A stretch of 64,000 nt of DNA from CALSPH01 sp041690035 (GCA_041690035.1 JBDNFC010000048.1:1-64000); one strand, 5' to 3'. Numbered from the stretch's first letter, positions 19,601 through 28,748 are shown. A program made the numbers and translations. The notes: generated by a model from the sequence alone, not told the origin.

Positions 19601-21904
19601 TATAGCTAATTTGGCTTAGAATAAATTTTCCTGTATCGTTAATTTTATAATTATAAGTATTGTTTAAATAGCCCTTTTTATCTAAAAATTCAGTGTTTAC
19701 AAGTTTACCATTTAAGTACCATTCAATTTTTTTTGTAGCAAAAAAACTACTATCATCAATAGTACAAGCAATAGCCCTAGGTAAACATTTTTGATATTGA
19801 TTGTATTTTGACTTCGGATACAATTTATATGGTACTTCTATTGATAAACCGGTTTCAGCCGAACAGTTCATGGTATCATTATGCGCAATCATAGAAAATT
19901 TATTTGAGCCTTCTTTTAATTTGTATGGTTTTACCTCATTAAAAGTTTCAGATAAATCTGGATAGATAATTTTGTACCGCATCACATTTTTTAACGTGGC
20001 AAATAATGTAACAGTAGGCAAATAATCACAAATTATAGAATCTAATAGCTGCAACTTAGGAAAAAATTCTTTCACAAACACCATTTTATTTAATGTTAAT
20101 GTTTCTAAGCAGCCATTATGAGTGTAATTTAAAGTGGCCTTATTCCATCCTGAATTTGAGCCCACTATGCTTTTAACTAAATCTACATCGCTATCTGCTA
20201 CATATGACCCTAATTGCCATCTTTTTACAATATTGTTAACTCCATAACTTGGTGTAGAATCTGTTATTTTAGTCGCTTCTCCGGGGCATATATAATTTGG
20301 TTGTAAAGAAAAACTTTTTGGTTTAAATTTCATACCAGCATATAAATCAAAGGTTTGTTCTGCAACACAATTATTGGAATTTACAATTTTGTATTTTAAT
20401 TTTATAAGACCAGTGTCGACCATAACAAACCTTGTGTTTTCAAAAGTCGGAATTTTTCCACTATCTGCAGGCAACTTGCCATATTGCCAAACATATTTTA
20501 TTATAGGTAATTTGGAAGTAGATTTATCTTCAAAAGATTTTATAGAGGGAATACAGTTTTGTTTATTTAATTCATCTCCTATCTTTATCGTTGGACTTTC
20601 ATAAACTATCTTAGGTCCAGTAAGCACTGCAGTGCAGCCCAAAGCATTTGTTACTTTTACCGAAGAATTAAACGTGCCCATTCCTGTAATAAAAAAAGAC
20701 CCCTGAATACCTGAATATTTTCTATCTGCAATAATCCATTCGTAATTTCGAAATGCGGTACTGTCTATTTTAAATGTTCCTGAACCTGCAGCACAAAAAA
20801 CAGTATCTTTAATGTAAATTTTTCCGCTTGGTGGTTGTAAAATTTGAATAAATTGCTCTTTTTCTATTGTTTCCTTGCAATTTGCAAACTTTACTGTTAG
20901 TTTTACACTATATAAACCATCGGAATTATATTTGTGTAGAGGTGCCATATCATAGGAAATATTTTCATCTCCAAACTCCCAGAAATAAGTGGCTCCACTA
21001 AATTTTGGAAAACTTGTATTTAAAAATTGAAACGGTTTATTTTGGCATACTTTCGGATTGCCAATTACATCAAAATCAACGCTCAAGGGGTTAATTTTAA
21101 CATAATTTGCTTGTTTAGCAAATGCTTTACAACCCAAAGCGTCTGTTACTGTTAGGCTTATAGTGTAATTTCCAAACTTTTGATATATTTGGTTTGGTTT
21201 TTCTAATGCGCTCGCGTTCCCATCTCCAAAATCCCAAGAATAATTATAGGGAGCAGTACCATCCTTAACTGTTGGGTTAAAAATAACATTGTGCGGAGCT
21301 TGGCATGATTCAGTGTTTACGGCATCAAAACTAGCCTTGGGGCCATCAGATACATTAACAAAATCTTTTATTGATTTAAAATTTGTACATCCATTATTGT
21401 CTGTAACAACGAGGGTGATGGCAAATTTACCCGGTGTTTCATAACTATTGGTTGGGTGCTGTGTTTTTGACGATTTTGCATTTGCAAAATCCCACTCCCA
21501 CTTATTTATTGTGCCACTGCCTTTTATGGATGCATCTTTAAAACTGACATCATTATTTATGCAAATTGTTCCTTTTGTGGCCAATGTAAAATCTGCTTTG
21601 GGATTACTAAATACTTTAAAAATTTGTGAAACAGTATCCCAGTTTAGATTGGCATCATATACCTTTAATTTGATAATATATTCGCCAGGATTGGTATATA
21701 TAAGCGTGGGATTTGCTAAAACAGATGTGTTTCCATTTCCAAAATCCCACTCCCAACGCACAATACCTCCCCTACTTTGGTCGGTTATTTTAACGTCTAA
21801 AGGAACGCAACCCTGCGTTTTATTGGCAGCAAATATTGCTATTTGGGCAAATGTAGCGTTGTTTAAAAAAAGGGAAACTAATAAATAAGTAATTTTTTTA
21901 TCAT
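16629..21904 (-). CDS. Giant PKD-repeat adhesin with gliding-motility C-terminal domain; frameshift in signal peptide
   Basis: About 1,757 residues if the ATG at 21904 is used. At least eight PKD-type repeats are visible (WEWDFGNG, SWDFGDGN, YFWEFGDE, YFWDFGDGS, FFKWDLGDG and others), then fibronectin-like repeats, then a type B T9SS tail (IPNAFTPDNNGINEVFAP, YNRWGEKLFETTD, GWDGKYLG, MQGVYMYII). The longest uninterrupted frame starts only at a GTG at 21761, already inside the first PKD domain. Upstream the same frame continues open to a TGA at 21932 and encodes a good signal peptide (ITYLLVSLFLNNATFAQ) but has no ATG, GTG or TTG. The ATG at 21904 enters this frame only if the run of seven A (21899-21893) had eight. 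It is therefore either a sequence error, a phase-variable site, or an inactivated gene. Confidence 0.82.
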
Positions 21905-21930
21905 AAAAATTAATCTTGATTATATAAGTT

Positions 21931-21960
21931 CAAATATAATAAAAAAATGGTAAAAACAAA
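21931..21960 (-). promoter_or_regulatory. Promoter of the PKD adhesin
   Basis: Reading the minus strand: TTTG (21957-21960), an 18-nt spacer and a perfect TATATTTG (21931-21938). The box ends 26 nt before the ATG at 21904, which supports that ATG as the intended start. Confidence 0.6.
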
Positions 21961-21988
21961 AAAAACGATTTTTTATACATCTAATTAG

Positions 21989-22060
21989 TAGCCGCGCTAG
22001 GAATCGAACCTAGATCAAATGTTTAGGAAACATCTATTCTATCCATTGAACTACGCAGCC
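21989..22060 (-). tRNA. tRNA-Arg (anticodon CCT)
   Basis: A 72-nt cloverleaf: acceptor GGCTGCG/CGCGGCT (two G-U pairs), D arm GTTC..GAAT with GG in the loop, anticodon stem GATGT/ACATT enclosing the loop TTCCTAA with anticodon CCT, a 4-nt variable loop, and a perfect T arm CTAGG-TTCGATT-CCTAG. The CCA tail is not encoded. It reads AGG codons. Confidence 0.95.
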
Positions 22061-22358
22061 AAAAAAGCGTCTGCAATGATACTAAAATTAGTTGAATATA
22101 TAAACCTGCATTGTTTAAAAGCAACCTGCGAAATTTAAAATAAACTGCAAACACATACATTTTATAAATATTACATCTCAGAATACAATGCTATCCCTTT
22201 TACAAAACTTAATGAAAACACTTAGGGTTTTATATATGCGCTCTAAATTAATCATTCTTATATTAATGTTATATAAAAAAATATTCGTCTTCTTAATCTG
22301 CCTAAAAATTTGTTTCTGCTATTTTATGCTTAAAAATATCTAATTTTGCACATAAATA
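22061..22358. other. Intergenic stretch, tRNA-Arg to purK
   Basis: About 300 bases, very AT-rich. Apart from the purK -7 box near its right end I see no gene, repeat or strong hairpin. Confidence 0.6.
22341..22348 (+). promoter_or_regulatory. -7 box of the purK operon
   Basis: Perfect TAATTTTG ending 10 nt before the GTG start at 22359. No well-spaced -33 TTG is visible. A near-leaderless mRNA is predicted. No purine riboswitch is apparent. Confidence 0.5.
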
Positions 22359-23522
22359 GTGAACCAATTACCTACTCATATAACTATCGGTATTATTGGC
22401 GGTGGCCAATTGGGCAAAATGCTCATAGAAGCCAATTTGGCTTGGAACATACGCTACCATGTATTGAGTGATGATGAAGATTGTCCGGCAGCGCATTTGG
22501 CACATAAAATAATTGTAGGCTCCCTTTTAGATGAAGAAAAGATAAGACAATTGGCCGCAGAGGTAGATATACTTACCTATGAAATAGAGCATGTACACGC
22601 ACCCGTATTATTGGCGCTAGAGAAAGAAGGGAAAGAAGTAGTTCCAAGCCCAGCTGCACTGCAAATAATTCAAAATAAACACTTACAGAAAAATTTTTAT
22701 GTGGAGCATCACATCGCTACATTGCCCTATGCATTTATAGCAGAAAAAAGCGATTGGGAAGACGGCATTGCTAAAATAGATGGCGATATGCTGGTAATAA
22801 AAAGCAGTACAGGGGGATACGATGGAAAAGGAGTAACCATTTGCAAGAGACAAGAAATAATTGATAAAAAATATCCGTTTAAGACAGCCTGTATTGTAGA
22901 ACAATATTTACCAAATGCAAAAGAAATAGCCATAATGGTGGCCTGCGACCGCTTGGGTAACACAAAACTTTTTCCAGCAGTTGAAATGTTTTTTAATCCC
23001 CACAGCAACTTGGTAGAATTTTTATTTTCTCCCACAAATTTTTCAAAAGAAATCATAACTAAAGCAGAAAATATTGCGATACAAGTAGCCACTGCATTTA
23101 ATTCTCCAGGTCTCTTTGCAGTAGAATTGTTTATAGACACCCAAAATAATATATGGGTTAATGAAACCGCACCACGACCACATAATAGCGCGCACCATTC
23201 TATAGAGGCTTGTTACACATCGCAGTTTGAGCAACTTAATAGAATACTCTTAGGTCTACCATTGGGCGCTACAGATTTAATAAAGCATGGAGCAATGATA
23301 AATTTAACCGGACCTTTAAATTTTGAAGGGCCATATCAATTGCTTAATATTGAAAAAATATTAGCAGTATCAAATGTTTATGTGCATTTATATAATAAAG
23401 CCATCAGCAAGCCAAACAGAAAACTAGGGCACATCACCCTTTTGGCAAATAACATGGATGAATTGATAGCTAAAGCCGAATTAATAAAATCTTACATTAA
23501 AATAACATCAAGAAATGAATAA
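22359..23522 (+). CDS. purK: 5-(carboxyamino)imidazole ribonucleotide synthase
   Basis: 387 residues from GTG. ATP-grasp enzyme that makes N5-CAIR from AIR, ATP and bicarbonate in purine synthesis. N-terminal GIIGGGQLGKML, VLSDDEDCPAAHLAH, the ATP-grasp core VIKSSTGGYDGKG, and the metal-binding VNETAPRPHNSAHHSIEAC near 265 are all intact. Its end overlaps purE by 8 bases, the standard purK-purE pairing. Confidence 0.96.
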   Translation: MNQLPTHITIGIIGGGQLGKMLIEANLAWNIRYHVLSDDEDCPAAHLAHKIIVGSLLDEEKIRQLAAEVDILTYEIEHVHAPVLLALEKEGKEVVPSPAALQIIQNKHLQKNFYVEHHIATLPYAFIAEKSDWEDGIAKIDGDMLVIKSSTGGYDGKGVTICKRQEIIDKKYPFKTACIVEQYLPNAKEIAIMVACDRLGNTKLFPAVEMFFNPHSNLVEFLFSPTNFSKEIITKAENIAIQVATAFNSPGLFAVELFIDTQNNIWVNETAPRPHNSAHHSIEACYTSQFEQLNRILLGLPLGATDLIKHGAMINLTGPLNFEGPYQLLNIEKILAVSNVYVHLYNKAISKPNRKLGHITLLANNMDELIAKAELIKSYIKITSRNE

Positions 23523-24018
23523 AATAGCCATAGTTATGGGTTCCGATAGTGATTTGCCAATCATGCAAGAAGCAGCCATATTTTTAGAAACAATAAATGT
23601 TTCCTATTACATCAGTATAGTTTCTGCCCATAGAACGCCTAATGCCTTAGTAGACTTTGCTAATAACGCTGCAAAAAATGGGGTAGAAATTATTATTGCT
23701 GGTGCTGGTGGAGCAGCACATTTACCTGGCATGATTGCTGCTCATACCCATCTACCTGTTATAGGAGTACCAATAAAATCAAGTAACATGAGCGGTTTAG
23801 ACAGTTTATACAGCATTGTACAAATGCCCCCTGGAGTACCTGTAGCATGTATGGCTATCAATGGGGCTAAAAATGCAGCAATCTTTGCTAGCAGCATTTT
23901 GGCATTGACAGATCAAGGTACTAAAAACATGCTTATTGAATTTAAAAAAAGTATGGAGCAAGAGGTTTTAGCCAAGGCAGAAAAACTAATTAAAAACGGT
24001 TTTAAAAATTATTCATAA
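23515..24018 (+). CDS. purE: N5-carboxyaminoimidazole ribonucleotide mutase
   Basis: 167 residues, normal for class I PurE. MGSDSDLPIM binds the substrate phosphate, SAHRTP holds the catalytic His, and AGAGGAAHLPGMIAAHT plus the GVP..S segment complete the active site. Converts N5-CAIR to CAIR, the step after PurK, which overlaps it upstream. Confidence 0.97.
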   Translation: MNKIAIVMGSDSDLPIMQEAAIFLETINVSYYISIVSAHRTPNALVDFANNAAKNGVEIIIAGAGGAAHLPGMIAAHTHLPVIGVPIKSSNMSGLDSLYSIVQMPPGVPVACMAINGAKNAAIFASSILALTDQGTKNMLIEFKKSMEQEVLAKAEKLIKNGFKNYS

Positions 24019-24021
24019 ATA

Positions 24022-24510
24022 TTGAATAACATACTTTTAAGCCTTGGAAGTAATATTGGCGATAGGGCTATTTACATAAAAATGGCCATATCCTATATTA
24101 ATAAACAAGTTGGCAAAATTACAGCCACTGCACCTATTTATGAAACATCTGCTTGGGGAAATACTGAGCAAGCCCCTTTTTTAAACACCTGTATAATAGT
24201 AAAAACTGTGTTGAGTCCCTTATTGGTATTTGAAAAAATAAAACAAATCGAAAAAATATTGCAGCGAAAAAATAGCCTTCACTGGGGCCCAAGAGAAATT
24301 GATATTGATATTATTTTTTATAAACAACTTGTTATTAGCACTGTAAAACTTACTATACCACATGCAAATGCACACCTAAGAAATTTTGTGCTTTTGCCTT
24401 CAAAAAATATTGCCGCAGGATGGATTCATCCACAGCTTAAAAAAACTATTGGACAACTCTATGCGCAAAGCAAAGACCCTCTAAAAGTGTCGTTATGGAA
24501 AAAAGTGTAG
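24022..24510 (+). CDS. folK: 2-amino-4-hydroxy-6-hydroxymethyldihydropteridine diphosphokinase
   Basis: 162 residues from a TTG start 3 bases after purE. HPPK adds pyrophosphate from ATP to the pterin in folate synthesis. LLSLGSNIGDR at the N terminus, the ETSAWGNTEQAPFLN segment, and the diagnostic WGPREIDIDIIFY near 93-105 (metal-binding Asp pair) are all present. Its 3' end overlaps the WbqC-family gene by 16 bases. Confidence 0.95.
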   Translation: MNNILLSLGSNIGDRAIYIKMAISYINKQVGKITATAPIYETSAWGNTEQAPFLNTCIIVKTVLSPLLVFEKIKQIEKILQRKNSLHWGPREIDIDIIFYKQLVISTVKLTIPHANAHLRNFVLLPSKNIAAGWIHPQLKKTIGQLYAQSKDPLKVSLWKKV

Positions 24511-25064
24511 TTTTTCCACTTTATTTTTTGCCAAGCTTTAATTATGTTCAATTGCTTTCAAAATATAACAGCGTTTATATCAATATTAATGAGCCTTTTG
24601 TAAAACAGAGTTATAGAAATAGGTTTGAAATAATGGGCAGCAATAAGCGCGAAATTCTTTCCATTCCACTTCAAAAAGGAAAAACATTGCTTAAAACCAA
24701 AGATGTAAGAATTAGTTATGACGAAAATTGGCAAAAAAAACACTGGCAAGCCATTATTTCTGCATATAAAAATGCACCCTTTTTCGAATATTATGATTAT
24801 CACTTGGCACCACTTTTTATGGTGAAAGAAACATATTTGTGGGAGTATAATTATCAATTGCTATTAAAATGTTTGACACTATTGCACATTGATACTAAAA
24901 TTATTTTTATAGAAGATATCTTGCCAAATACCCACCAAATGATAGAAAATATTAACCCTTTGCACTATGAGCAAGTTTTTTCAGACAGGCTTGGTTTTAT
25001 GCAAAATTTAAGTATTATTGATTGGCTTTTTAATCAAGGAAATGTTGCCCACAGTGTGTTATAA
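24495..25064 (+). CDS. WbqC-family protein
   Basis: 189 residues, the final gene of the purK-purE-folK run, overlapping folK by 16 bases. WbqC-like features: FLPSFNYVQLLSKYNSVYI at the N terminus, the FVKQSYRNRFEI segment, LSIPLQKGK, and KKHWQAIISAYKNAPFFEYY near 80-100. Members occur in O-antigen clusters and beside housekeeping genes; the activity is not established. No proof it takes part in nucleotide or folate metabolism. Confidence 0.85.
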   Translation: MEKSVVFPLYFLPSFNYVQLLSKYNSVYININEPFVKQSYRNRFEIMGSNKREILSIPLQKGKTLLKTKDVRISYDENWQKKHWQAIISAYKNAPFFEYYDYHLAPLFMVKETYLWEYNYQLLLKCLTLLHIDTKIIFIEDILPNTHQMIENINPLHYEQVFSDRLGFMQNLSIIDWLFNQGNVAHSVL

Positions 25065-25117
25065 ATAAATCAGGCTTATAAGAAATCAGGCTTAGATTTC
25101 GGCCTTAGCACACTATT

Positions 25118-25465
25118 TTAAATAACTGGTTTTGCACCCCTAAAGAAAGCAATTATCCAAACTACAGCAAGAAAAATTAAAGGTAATAAAAAACTCTCAC
25201 CTCTTGTCATGTGCAGTAAAATAGCGCCCCCAAAATAAGAGCTCATCATCCATGTGCCCAATGTTTGAGTTCTAGGATAGATAAACAATGCAACAGAAAT
25301 AATTTCGCCAATGGCAATAATAATTCTATAATCTTCTAAGTCTCCTTCGAACATAGCCATTGCATCGGATGATTGAGTAAACTTGCCTAAGGCACTAAAA
25401 CATAAAAAAAGCCCCAATAAGATAGATGCATAAAAGGGTAAATCTTTGATATTCATTTTTTTCAT
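25118..25465 (-). CDS. DoxX-like membrane protein
   Basis: 115 residues from the ATG at 25465; a TTG at 25510 would add 15 residues with no membrane logic. Four predicted helices: about 8-24, 40-58, 65-82 and 92-108. The pattern (SALGKFTQSSDAM near 20-33) fits the DoxX/DoxD-like family of small quinone-linked or redox-linked membrane proteins. It is the third gene of a minus-strand set after the haloperoxidase-like lipoprotein, so a link to redox chemistry is possible but unproven. Confidence 0.6.
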   Translation of the reverse strand: MKKMNIKDLPFYASILLGLFLCFSALGKFTQSSDAMAMFEGDLEDYRIIIAIGEIISVALFIYPRTQTLGTWMMSSYFGGAILLHMTRGESFLLPLIFLAVVWIIAFFRGAKPVI

Positions 25466-25515
25466 GCTGCGAACATACTTAAATATTTTAAATATAGGAG
25501 TAAAAATCAAATATT

Positions 25516-27060
25516 TTATTCTGCTCCATCAATTTTTGCCCTGTCCACTGCTTTTAATCCTACCTTTTTTCCAATTGCTAAGCCTGCTTCTATATCAGAA
25601 CGATAGTGGATGGCACCAATTAATCTACTCTCACTGCCTTGGTTTGAAAGGTCTGTATATTTTCCTGAATTTTTTGGTATGAGATGCATTAAGACACTGC
25701 AAGCACTGCCGTCAAAAGTGCTATGACCGCTTGTATATGCAGGAAAATTGGGCATACCGGCCAAAGTTTTTATTTCAGGTTTTATTTGAGTTGGCCTTGC
25801 ATTAAAATAATGATACTTGGTTTCCCAGCAACAAATAGCCGCTTGAAACATTGCTAAATTAAGCAAAGCATAATTTCTAGCCCATCTTGGTTCGCTATAC
25901 CTTTCTTTTACAAAATCAGTCGCAGCTATAGCATTCCACTGCCCTGGAGGGGTATAGGTGCCAATGCCGCTTTCCCAATAGCGCACAATACGCATATTTT
26001 CTGCTGATGCATTTTTACTATATCTTAGCACTTCTTCTAGCTCTCTTGTATGTTGCACTGAACCTACTATTGGCGGTGGCCCTGGCCTTGCATTTACAAC
26101 TTCTAAACTGTCTAGCAAGAATCCTTTTACTTGTCCAAATAATGGCAATAAACCTGGTCTACTGGGAATGTCTAAACTCTGCCATGGCACATCACCTCTG
26201 GCAATGGCATTTTGTTTGAATTGTTCTAAAACAGCTGCATTACCTAGCGACCCACCTGCTTTATCTGTTCTGGCCCTTGATATAAATTTACCTGCAACAT
26301 CTTTGCCTAATTGAAACCCAGCTGCTAAATCGCTATTAGTATTTGCACCTACAAGTATTCTATAATTCATCACTTGATTGGCCAAATCTTGCAAGTATGC
26401 CTGCTCTGTTGGAAACATTAGGGATAAAATAGCCACCGAAGCCCCAGCAATTACTGCATCCTCGCTTGGGTAGCAGTATCCTTTAGTAACTTTTATTAAT
26501 TCCTCTATAGTATTATTACTTACTTTAGGATTTGGCCTTTTATATAATGATTTATAATAATATGCTGCTATAAGTGCATCATATTGCGCAGCAGTAAGAT
26601 AAGCATAAGCCCTTGCTGCATATGGAGGGTTTGAAAATGGAAAGGTTGGATATGCGAATGGATTAGCAGGATTAGGTATTGGGTAAGTTCCATCAGGATT
26701 TTGAAATGGTGGTAGATTATACTTAGTTACCAATTGTCTTGCAATTTCGTTCCATCTCAATATTGAGCCACTGCTCCAATATTTGATTGTTTTTTCATCT
26801 TTTTTACTCTTTATATTTTGTCTGCTCTTTATCTCTTGTATTTCTAAAATATAGTTGGGATTATTTGTAGGCATTGGGACAGCAATGCTAAATTCTGTAG
26901 GTGAAGTTAACAGTATTGGCAACCAAGTGCCTGCATTGGTATCTGCATTTACAGGGTTTAACGCTTCATGGTTTATAAAATTAAAATTTTCTTCCTTTTT
27001 GCACGCATTTAATATGTATATAAGCACAAATAAAATGATGAAGTTTTGTTTTTTTTGCAT
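25516..27060 (-). CDS. Vanadium-dependent haloperoxidase/PAP2-superfamily lipoprotein
   Basis: 514 residues, lipobox Cys20 (YILNAC). The C-terminal quarter holds the three PAP2/vanadium-haloperoxidase motifs: KYHYFNARP (K-x6-RP), YTSGHSTF (SGH) and SRLIGAIHYRSDIEAG (SR-x5-H-x3-D), which bind vanadate or phosphate; the second His is in the expected place for vanadate ligation. The long N-terminal helical part is typical of bacterial vanadium chloroperoxidase-like proteins rather than of short PAP2 phosphatases. Halide specificity and even peroxidase activity cannot be told from sequence. It lies 4 bases after the barrel gene upstream. Confidence 0.85.
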   Translation of the reverse strand: MQKKQNFIILFVLIYILNACKKEENFNFINHEALNPVNADTNAGTWLPILLTSPTEFSIAVPMPTNNPNYILEIQEIKSRQNIKSKKDEKTIKYWSSGSILRWNEIARQLVTKYNLPPFQNPDGTYPIPNPANPFAYPTFPFSNPPYAARAYAYLTAAQYDALIAAYYYKSLYKRPNPKVSNNTIEELIKVTKGYCYPSEDAVIAGASVAILSLMFPTEQAYLQDLANQVMNYRILVGANTNSDLAAGFQLGKDVAGKFISRARTDKAGGSLGNAAVLEQFKQNAIARGDVPWQSLDIPSRPGLLPLFGQVKGFLLDSLEVVNARPGPPPIVGSVQHTRELEEVLRYSKNASAENMRIVRYWESGIGTYTPPGQWNAIAATDFVKERYSEPRWARNYALLNLAMFQAAICCWETKYHYFNARPTQIKPEIKTLAGMPNFPAYTSGHSTFDGSACSVLMHLIPKNSGKYTDLSNQGSESRLIGAIHYRSDIEAGLAIGKKVGLKAVDRAKIDGAE

Positions 27061-27064
27061 TATT

Positions 27065-27979
27065 TTATTTCTTTAAAGAGGTTTGAAAAAATACACCCAA
27101 ATTAATCAACGTAGCTTGTCCCACATTTCTGCCATGCAAAGTGGTAGCAATATTTCCAACTAAACTAAAACTATTAGAGCGGGGCAATTGATATTTAAAA
27201 TTAATGCCCATTCGCCAAAAATTCATAGTATTGCTTAAAAACGGCATATCATTTTTTCTGATATCAAAACCGCCCAAAGTTTTTTGCTGATCTATTATAA
27301 TTTCTATAAAACGATCTGCATTTTTTCTATATCCAATTTTAAAATTATTAGCCCAAACATTTGGCATCGCCACCTTGGTTCCATATATTAAATGGGTTGT
27401 ATAATACGCATCTCTGTCTATAGTAACATTAGACCTAAGAATAAAAGCAGAAGCGGCTGTAACGTAAAAATTATTTTTTTGTCCGTCAATAATTATTCTA
27501 CCATGAGCTGTTTTAGCACCCATACCGATTGATAATGGCAAATAATCTGCAATGTATCTATGACTAGGGCTGCTAATGCCTGCGGTAGTCAATAAACTCC
27601 AATCTATGCGCTTGATTGTTTTATCTTTAATTTTTTGTTTTACCAATAGGTTTATGTCTTGAAATCCGCTCATTCCTATCAAAGTGCCTTGAGTGGCTTT
27701 AGTACTAAAATAAGGAAACATGGCAATAATATTGGTATTTTTGCCTAATCCATAATTGGCCATAAATGTAACTTGGTTGGTAATAATATTTCCAATATTT
27801 CCATTGGTACGTTTGAAATCTCCCTCCCAATAATTTTTCCAATTGCTGTTTCCAAAAATTAATCCGCTACAAAGAATATTTTTTGACATCATCAAGCCAT
27901 CTATATCTGTTTGAGCATCAAGTTTTTGCATATTTAAACTAAATAAAACGAGAACAGTACTTAATAATTTTATTTTCAT
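27065..27979 (-). CDS. Outer-membrane beta-barrel protein beside the haloperoxidase gene
   Basis: 304 residues. Signal peptide (1-22, LDAQ), then amphipathic strands throughout (MSGFQDINLLVKQKI, AGISSPSHRYIADYLPLSIGMG, NLGVFFQTS). The pattern is like the transporter-annotated barrels related to the phenol-degradation MetA family, but assignment is tentative. Gene order barrel, haloperoxidase-like, DoxX-like with 4-50 base gaps suggests one transcript. It may let substrate or product cross the outer membrane. Confidence 0.65.
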   Translation of the reverse strand: MKIKLLSTVLVLFSLNMQKLDAQTDIDGLMMSKNILCSGLIFGNSNWKNYWEGDFKRTNGNIGNIITNQVTFMANYGLGKNTNIIAMFPYFSTKATQGTLIGMSGFQDINLLVKQKIKDKTIKRIDWSLLTTAGISSPSHRYIADYLPLSIGMGAKTAHGRIIIDGQKNNFYVTAASAFILRSNVTIDRDAYYTTHLIYGTKVAMPNVWANNFKIGYRKNADRFIEIIIDQQKTLGGFDIRKNDMPFLSNTMNFWRMGINFKYQLPRSNSFSLVGNIATTLHGRNVGQATLINLGVFFQTSLKK

Positions 27980-27989
27980 ATTTAAGGTA

Positions 27990-27997
27990 CAAAACTA
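27990..27997 (-). promoter_or_regulatory. -7 box of the barrel/haloperoxidase operon
   Basis: On the minus strand TAGTTTTG, a perfect TAnnTTTG, ends 10 nt before the ATG at 27979. Two copies of the 11-mer ATAAATGTTTT (27997-28007 and 28020-28030 on the plus strand, 23 bases apart) lie over this promoter and its -33 region. Confidence 0.5.
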
Positions 27998-28049
27998 TAA
28001 ATGTTTTGTAAATAAAAAAATAAATGTTTTAACGCAACTTTTTTGTTGT

Positions 28050-28664
28050 TTAAAAAAATAAATGTTCAGTGCTATTGGACTTCACCAAACTGGTTTTACC
28101 ATTCTCTTGGCTCAATAAGTATAAAGAAGTATTGTTGTGCGGAAAACTTTCCATTTTTGAGAGCGGCAAATTTAATAGTGTGCAGAGCAAAACACGCATT
28201 GCGCGCCCATGAGAAACAATCAAAACAGTTTGAGCTTGTGACTGCTGCAGCGAAGCGATGCCTTTTTTCATTCTTTGCTGCACTTGATAGGGTGATTCGC
28301 CCCCATTTATGGCTGCATGATAATTGCCATTTTCCCATGTTTGCAACATTTGATAAAATGCTTTTTTATTTTCCTCATTTGGCTTTTCTCCTTCTAAAGT
28401 ACCCCAATTTATTTCATTAAATTCAGGTATAATTTGGTGTTTTATTTTTTGCGAGAGAAAAGCAAAGGCGGTTTGCTGGGTTCTAATAAGAGATGATGTA
28501 ACAACTAAATCAAAAGGAATGTGACGGTATGCTGCATAAAAAGCCGCTGCTTGATGCTGACCTTCTTCATTGAGCACACTATCTACTCCACAGCCTTGCA
28601 CAATACCCATTTTATTAAAGTCTGTTTGTCCATGTCGGATAAGATATATTAATTTTTTATTCAA
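28050..28664 (-). CDS. Histidine phosphatase (phosphoglycerate mutase-like)
   Basis: 204 residues from a TTG at 28664. An ATG at 28706 would add 14 residues, but a perfect -7 box (28680-28687) lies between the two. LIYLIRHGQTDFN holds the phosphorylated His (RHG), SSLIRTQQTA the second Arg, EINWGTLEGE the catalytic Glu region, and VSHGRAMRVLL the second His. It is a cobalamin-phosphatase/PGM-like enzyme of unknown substrate. No cobalamin genes are near. It is divergent from the hotdog thioesterase gene. Confidence 0.87.
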   Translation of the reverse strand: MNKKLIYLIRHGQTDFNKMGIVQGCGVDSVLNEEGQHQAAAFYAAYRHIPFDLVVTSSLIRTQQTAFAFLSQKIKHQIIPEFNEINWGTLEGEKPNEENKKAFYQMLQTWENGNYHAAINGGESPYQVQQRMKKGIASLQQSQAQTVLIVSHGRAMRVLLCTLLNLPLSKMESFPHNNTSLYLLSQENGKTSLVKSNSTEHLFF

Positions 28665-28679
28665 AATTTGTAAAAAAAG

Positions 28680-28687
28680 CAAAGATA
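28680..28687 (-). promoter_or_regulatory. -7 box of the histidine phosphatase
   Basis: Perfect TATCTTTG on the minus strand, ending 15 nt before the TTG at 28664. Its position decides the start of this gene. Confidence 0.5.
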
Positions 28688-28748
28688 ATTGTTTTATTGC
28701 GCACAATATCGGTTTTTTGTTGTTTTAATAATGATAAAATAATCTAAA

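Noticed and set aside
16629..21761. Plus-strand frames opposite the PKD gene (for example 16991-17287 and 21448-21888)
   Set aside because: Shadow frames of a repeat-rich coding sequence, with no promoter or family match.
25067..25094. 12-bp direct repeat AAATCAGGCTTA, period 16
   Set aside because: Only two copies between convergent genes, with no other structure; not enough to call an element.
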